Under the pieces are notes generated by a model, which saw nothing but the letters and a program-made list of their open reading frames with translations, was not told the origin of the DNA and made no database searches. A stretch of 64,000 nucleotides of DNA. Source: Micromonospora halophytica (lineage in GTDB: Bacteria; Actinomycetota; Actinomycetes; Mycobacteriales; Micromonosporaceae). This document shows, in pieces, positions 60,842 to 64,000 of this stretch. The DNA is taken from the NCBI RefSeq assembly GCF_900090245.1, contig NZ_FMDN01000001.1:503467-567466 (forward strand), written 5' to 3'. Every line of letters begins with the position of its first letter. Position 1 is the stretch's first letter. The position numbers and the translations under genes are program-made.

Positions 60842-61749
60842 TCGGAGCCGTCCGCCTTCCGGCCGCCCTCGACGACCTCGGTGATGTACCGGAAGCCCTG
60901 CGGCCGGCTGCCGTCGAGGTCGGTGAAGCCGTAAACGGTCGCCAGTTCGCCGCTGTCGGTGGACTTTCCGTTCCACCGGTGGCGGTCCGGGTCGGCGGCC
61001 AGCGCGGCGACGGCCCGCCCGACGTACGCCGGGGTCTCCGAGATGACGAAGTCCGGTTCCTTGGCGACTGCGTCGCGCCAGTTCTCCTCGGTGACGCCGA
61101 AATGGTCGAGCATCGCCTCCGAGCGCAGCCAGCCGGGGGTGACCGCCACCGCCGTGCACCCGTGCGGCTTCAGCTCCTCGGCCTGGACGAACGCGAGCCG
61201 GTTGACGCACGTCTTGGCCAGGTCGTAGAAGGCGGACAGCCGGTAGTGCTCGTCGTTGTAGGCCTTCGTGCCGTCGCCGATCTCCACCACCAGCCCGCCG
61301 GGGTTGCGGATCAGCAGCGGCAGCGCGAAGTGGCTGGTGATCAGGTGGGTGTGCACGGCCAGTTCCAGGGTCCGGAAGCCCTTGTCGAGCGGCTGCTTCC
61401 AGACCGGTTCGTGCCAGGTGATCAGGTGGTCGCTGCCCCACACGTCGTTGACCAGCACGTCGAGCCGGCCCTGTTCGGCGTCGATCCGGGCGATGAGGTC
61501 GCGGACCTGCTCGGGCACCGTGTGGTCGACCCGTACCGCGATGCCGGTGCCCCCGGCGGCGGTGACCAGCTCGGCGGTCTCCTCGATGGTCTCGGGCCGG
61601 TCCATCTCGGAGCGGCCGGCCCGGGTGCTGCGGCCGGTGGCGTAGACGGTGGCCCCGGCCGCCCCGAGTTGGATCGCGATCTGCCGTCCGGCGCCCCGTG
61701 TCGCCCCGGCCACCAGCGCGACCTTCCCTTCCAGCGGTGTCGTCGTCAT
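60832..61749 (-). CDS. SDR family oxidoreductase (atypical)
   Basis: 305-aa SDR. The cofactor motif GATRGAGRQIAIQLG and YATGRSTRAGRSE (NADP-type) are present, and the Tyr-x3-Lys pair is YDLAK in RLSAFYDLAKTCVNRLA. The catalytic Ser normally found after beta-5 is replaced by Asp/Thr in GLVVEIGDGTKAY. The substrate loop contains NDVWGSDHLITWHEPVWKQP. Other actinobacterial members look alike, so this subfamily may work differently. It is convergent with the WYL regulator and divergent from a nucleotidyltransferase gene. Confidence 0.85.
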   Translation of the reverse strand: MTTTPLEGKVALVAGATRGAGRQIAIQLGAAGATVYATGRSTRAGRSEMDRPETIEETAELVTAAGGTGIAVRVDHTVPEQVRDLIARIDAEQGRLDVLVNDVWGSDHLITWHEPVWKQPLDKGFRTLELAVHTHLITSHFALPLLIRNPGGLVVEIGDGTKAYNDEHYRLSAFYDLAKTCVNRLAFVQAEELKPHGCTAVAVTPGWLRSEAMLDHFGVTEENWRDAVAKEPDFVISETPAYVGRAVAALAADPDRHRWNGKSTDSGELATVYGFTDLDGSRPQGFRYITEVVEGGRKADGSDYR

Positions 61750-61759
61750 GCGTCGAGCG

Positions 61760-61777
61760 TGTCAGCGATACCTGACA
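61760..61777. promoter_or_regulatory. Palindrome TGTCAG-N6-CTGACA in the SDR promoter
   Basis: Perfect 6-bp arms around CGATAC, 11 bp upstream of the SDR start. On the leftward strand the spacer gives GTATCG, a -10-like element, so a bound regulator would cover the promoter. The adjacent WYL protein is a candidate binder. Confidence 0.5.
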
Positions 61778-61813
61778 GCCGAAGTCCGGTTTTGCGAAGA
61801 GGGTGTCGTGGGT

Positions 61814-61819
61814 CATGCT
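61814..61819 (+). promoter_or_regulatory. Weak -10 box CATGCT, possible leaderless start
   Basis: CATGCT ends 7 nt before ATG 61827. Confidence 0.3.
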
Positions 61820-61826
61820 CGCCGGC

Positions 61827-62513
61827 ATGCACCTGCTGCTCTCCGGGATCGTCGGTTCGGTCGCGTACGGCCTGGCCGGGCCGGGCTCGGACACCGACCG
61901 GATCGGCGTGTTCGCCGCGCCCACGGTGGCCTTCCACGGCCTGCACCCGCCCCGGGAGTCGGTGGTCACCACCGACCCGGACGTCACCCTGCACGAGGCC
62001 GGGAAGTACGCCCGGCTGGCGTTGAGCGGCAACCCCACCGCCACCGAGCTGATGTGGTTGCCCGACGACTGCTACGAGACCCGGACGGACCTGGGTGAGC
62101 GGCTGATCGGCATCCGGTCGGCGTTCCTCAGCGCACCCCGGGTCCGCGACGCCTACCTGGGTTACGCCACGCAGCAGTTCCGCAAGCTGACCACTCGCGA
62201 CTCCTCGCCGGGCGGCCGGCGGCGCTCGGCCAAACACGCCCGGCACCTGGCCCGGCTGCTGCACCAGGGCCGGGTGCTCTACGCGACCGGCATCCTGGAG
62301 ATCCGGCTGGCCGACCCGCAGTGGTTCCGGGCGTTCGGCGAGCGGGTCGCCGGTGGCGCGTTGGACGAGGCGGAGGCGCTGGTCGCCGAGGCGGAGCGGG
62401 ACTTCGACCGGATCCGCACCCCGCTGCCGTCGCGACCCGACGAGGCGGCGGTGGAGCGCTGGCTGCTCGACGTCCGCGCCGCCCACCTGCCGCCGGAGCC
62501 GACCGGGCGCTGA
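61827..62513 (+). CDS. Predicted nucleotidyltransferase (RlaP-like)
   Basis: 228-aa protein of the polymerase-beta-type nucleotidyltransferase family (RlaP/DUF2204-like). The active-site motif is GIVGSVAYGLAGPGSDTDRI near the N terminus: Gly-Ser and a D-x-D pair. Middle motifs (NPTATELMWLPDDC) and the C-terminal helical region (ARHLARLLHQGRVLYATGIL) agree with the family. Some relatives are linked to RNA-repair or ligase systems, but no ligase gene is nearby. Three in-frame starts (GTG 61803, ATG 61815, ATG 61827) are possible; the last fits family length. Confidence 0.78.
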   Translation: MHLLLSGIVGSVAYGLAGPGSDTDRIGVFAAPTVAFHGLHPPRESVVTTDPDVTLHEAGKYARLALSGNPTATELMWLPDDCYETRTDLGERLIGIRSAFLSAPRVRDAYLGYATQQFRKLTTRDSSPGGRRRSAKHARHLARLLHQGRVLYATGILEIRLADPQWFRAFGERVAGGALDEAEALVAEAERDFDRIRTPLPSRPDEAAVERWLLDVRAAHLPPEPTGR

Positions 62514-62546
62514 CCGGTCCCGCCGGCCGGCTCCGTGCCCGGCCGG

Positions 62547-62996
62547 TCACTGCACGTCGAACTCGTTGCCCTCCGGATCGGCCATGGTGGTGTGCCTGCT
62601 GCCCCGGTCGGCCACCTCGCGCAGCACGGTCGCCCCGAGCCCTTCCAGCCGTTTCACCTCGGCCTCCCGGGCGTCCGCCCCGACGTGCAGGTCGAGGTGG
62701 AGCCGGTTCTTGACCTGTTTCGGCTCCGGCACCGCCTGGAAGAGCAGCCGGCGGCCCAGGCCCATGTCACTGTCCGGATCGATCGGGTCGTCCGGGTGCC
62801 GGACCGCCGCCAGCTCCCGGAAGGCCCGCCGGCCGTCCACCTCGACGTACGCCTGCGGCGGGAGCACCCCGGTCTCGGCCAGCCGGCCGATCAGGGCGCT
62901 GTGGTCCTCGACCCGGTAGCCGAGGGCCTCGGCCCAGAATCCGGCCAGTCGGATCGGGTCCGCGCAGTCGATCACGAGCTTCCAGTGCAGCGCCAT
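62547..62996 (-). CDS. VOC/glyoxalase-fold protein
   Basis: 149-aa vicinal-oxygen-chelate family protein. MALHWKLVIDCADPIRLAGF and the final segment ADPEGNEFDVQ are typical of the small actinobacterial VOC proteins, which include bleomycin-resistance-like and glyoxalase-like members. RBS GGAGG lies 5-6 nt before ATG 62996. It is divergent from the CGNR regulator gene, with 70 bp and a palindrome between the starts. The role is unknown. Confidence 0.88.
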   Translation of the reverse strand: MALHWKLVIDCADPIRLAGFWAEALGYRVEDHSALIGRLAETGVLPPQAYVEVDGRRAFRELAAVRHPDDPIDPDSDMGLGRRLLFQAVPEPKQVKNRLHLDLHVGADAREAEVKRLEGLGATVLREVADRGSRHTTMADPEGNEFDVQ

Positions 62997-63045
62997 CGCG
63001 TCCTCCGTCACTCGTCGATCACCCCGGTGGGACGACCGGACACCT

Positions 63046-63066
63046 GTAACCAGTTATAGTGGTTAC
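63046..63066. promoter_or_regulatory. Palindromic operator over the -10 box of the CGNR gene
   Basis: GTAACCA (63046-63052) and TGGTTAC (63060-63066) are perfect 7-bp arms around GTTATAG. The -10 box TATAGT (63055-63060) lies inside, ending 6 nt before ATG 63067, so the leaderless start is covered. Binding would repress the gene and could also affect the divergent VOC gene. Confidence 0.75.
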
Positions 63067-63660
63067 ATGACGGACGGGGCAAGCGGACTCACCCTCACCT
63101 CCCCCGAAGGGACCCGCTACCGGTTCGACCCCGGCGCGCTCTGCCTGGAGTTCCTGACCACCGGCGGCCCCGGCGCGCTGGCCCGCTACGACGTGCTGCG
63201 CCAGCCCCGCGACCTGGCCGACTGGCTGGCGCTGTCCCGGTTGCGCCTAGACCCGGCCGACGTCGACGTGGACGCCGACGAACTCGCCCTCGCCCGGCGG
63301 CTGCGCGACACGCTGTGGCGGATCGCGCGACGGCGCACCCGGGGCGAGACGCCGGAACGCGCGGACCTGGCCGTGGTCAACGAGGCTGCGGCGGGCCCAC
63401 CCCTGGTCCCGCAGATCGCCGACGACGGCGGGCGGGCCTGGCGGTTGCCCGCGACCGGCGGTCAGGCACTGAGCAGCATCGCCCGCGACGCCGTCGACCT
63501 GCTCACCGGCCGCTACGCCGACCGGATCCGGGAGTGCGGCGCACACGACTGCCAACTGGTCTTCGTGGACACCTCACGGCCCGGGCAGCGGCGCTGGTGC
63601 GCGATGGAGCGCTGCGGCACCCGGCACAAGGTCCGCGCCCTGCGCGCCCGCCGCGACTAG
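63067..63660 (+). CDS. ABATE/CGNR zinc finger putative regulator
   Basis: 197-aa protein. The N-terminal ABATE-type domain (about 1-150, starting TLTSPEGTRYRFDPGALCLE) is followed by a CGNR zinc finger, RIRECGAHDCQLVFVDTS and RRWCAMERCGTRHKVRALRA; the CGNR motif itself reads CGTR. A palindrome overlaps its -10 box, so self-repression is likely. The stop codon lies at the end of the gene just before the insertion sequence; the C terminus looks complete. Its ligand is unknown. It resembles the gene at 33182-33760 in fold, not closely in sequence. Confidence 0.87.
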   Translation: MTDGASGLTLTSPEGTRYRFDPGALCLEFLTTGGPGALARYDVLRQPRDLADWLALSRLRLDPADVDVDADELALARRLRDTLWRIARRRTRGETPERADLAVVNEAAAGPPLVPQIADDGGRAWRLPATGGQALSSIARDAVDLLTGRYADRIRECGAHDCQLVFVDTSRPGQRRWCAMERCGTRHKVRALRARRD

Positions 63661-63734
63661 GCCGTGTTTCAGAAGTGGGCAGGGTTGACTGTCCGGGCTT
63701 GATCGATCCGGCGTGTCGGTGATCGATAGTCGGT

Positions 63735-63788
63735 GAGGTCTCCGGTAGATGGTTCTTCGACCAAGAAGACCTGAACACCGGAGACCTC
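63735..63788 (+). other. Stem-loop just before the transposase start
   Basis: GAGGTCTCCGGT (63735-63746) pairs perfectly with ACCGGAGACCTC (63777-63788), with GGTTCTT / AAGAAGACC extending the stem inside. The GTG start follows at 63789. Such structures can limit read-through transcription into transposase genes. Confidence 0.6.
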
Positions 63789-64000
63789 GTGGCCAGCGTA
63801 GCGGCAACGAGGCGGCACGACCTGACCGACGCGCAGTGGGCGGCGCTGGAGCCGTTGCTGCGCACGGGCAAGAGGCCGGGTCGGCCGCCGACATGGAGTA
63901 AACGGCTGCTCATTGATGGGATCAGGTGGCGGACCAGGGTCGGATCGCCGTGGCGGGACGTGCCGGAGTGCTACGGACCCTGGCAGACGGTGTACGGGCT
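63789..64000 (+). CDS. IS5-type transposase, N-terminal part
   Basis: The first 70 codons of a transposase, open at the window end. The product begins VASVAATRRHDLTDAQWAAL and continues with LLRTGKRPGRPP and SPWRDVPECYGPWQTVYG, which is the typical N-terminal domain (DUF4096-like) of IS5-family transposases. The catalytic DDE part is beyond the window. The start is GTG directly after a stem-loop. Confidence 0.8.
   Translation, partial: MASVAATRRHDLTDAQWAALEPLLRTGKRPGRPPTWSKRLLIDGIRWRTRVGSPWRDVPECYGPWQTVYG

Larger units (their letters stand above)
63661..64000 (+). mobile_element. Left end of an IS5-type insertion sequence (cut by the window)
   Basis: From about 63661 the sequence changes: GTGTTTCAGAAGTGGGCAGG is a probable left terminal repeat, then a stem-loop and the transposase start. 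The left boundary is inferred from the end of the CGNR gene; the right end lies outside the window, so repeats and target duplication cannot be checked. Confidence 0.6.

Overview
The window is very GC-rich, densely coded chromosomal DNA from a mycothiol-producing actinomycete. The evidence is mshA, a mycothiol-type DinB enzyme, a 33-codon bS22 ribosomal protein gene, a rex-hemA-hemC-hemD/cobA-hemB cluster, a phoU // senX3-regX3 (phoR-phoP) locus next to gpm, a BldN-type sigma factor with its DUF5667 anti-sigma partner, and an msiK-dependent type beta-glucoside ABC operon. Gene style and the hairpin repeats fit Micromonosporaceae (Micromonospora or a close relative); that assignment is inference. 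There is no sign of a prophage, CRISPR array, rRNA or tRNA gene or a large biosynthetic cluster.

Layout. 0-9 kb: a cyclase/ATPase signalling protein, FmdB zinc ribbon, lytic transglycosylase, double GNAT, and a secreted ExeM/NucH nuclease. 9-16 kb: an XRE-type regulator with odd 19-bp repeats upstream, a large hairpin repeat, then the heme/redox operon transcribed leftwards behind a Rex operator. 16-19 kb: HAD phosphatase, glutaredoxin-like protein, acyl-CoA synthetase. 19-25.4 kb: BldN-like sigma factor and RsbN-like anti-sigma factor, SerB-type HAD protein, acyltransferase, epimerase, bS22 and a small BldC/excisionase-like HTH protein. 25.5-30.5 kb: a MacAB-like export system with a membrane HExxH peptidase. 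30.6-36.6 kb: proline dehydrogenase, a lipoprotein plus glutathionylspermidine-synthase-like pair, CGNR regulator, sugar-phosphate isomerase, Ppx/GppA and a Cys-rich protein. 36.6-43.7 kb: phosphate two-component system, PhoU, Gpm, MFS transporter, a histone-H1-like fusion and a YbjN protein. 43.8-49 kb: MshA, SDR, methyltransferase, MurB and a mycothiol-dependent enzyme. 49-54.8 kb: a complete beta-glucoside regulon (two LacI-type operators around one promoter, binding protein, two permeases, GH1 beta-glucosidase, LacI repressor). 54.9-63.7 kb: RidA, GNAT, macrodomain, EI24 protein, an isolated qcrC-qcrA pair, and a set of small regulators and enzymes. 63.7 kb to the end: the left end of an insertion sequence.

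Themes. Four genes of the heme operon are joined by 4-bp stop/start overlaps, and so are the exporter, epimerase/acyltransferase and glucoside genes, so translational coupling is common. Sixteen or more genes have a TANNNT- or CANNNT-type -10 hexamer ending 6 or 7 nt before the start codon and no Shine-Dalgarno sequence, which points to leaderless mRNAs. Several operator-like palindromes can be paired with a local regulator: LacI, Rex, PhoP boxes and the CGNR protein.

Most novel points: the qcrCA pair without qcrB or oxidase genes, the palindrome on the -10 box of the CGNR gene, the BldN-like promoter in front of the anti-sigma gene, the DnaA-box-like 19-bp repeats before the XRE gene, and the RhoN/SAP plus histone-tail fusion protein.
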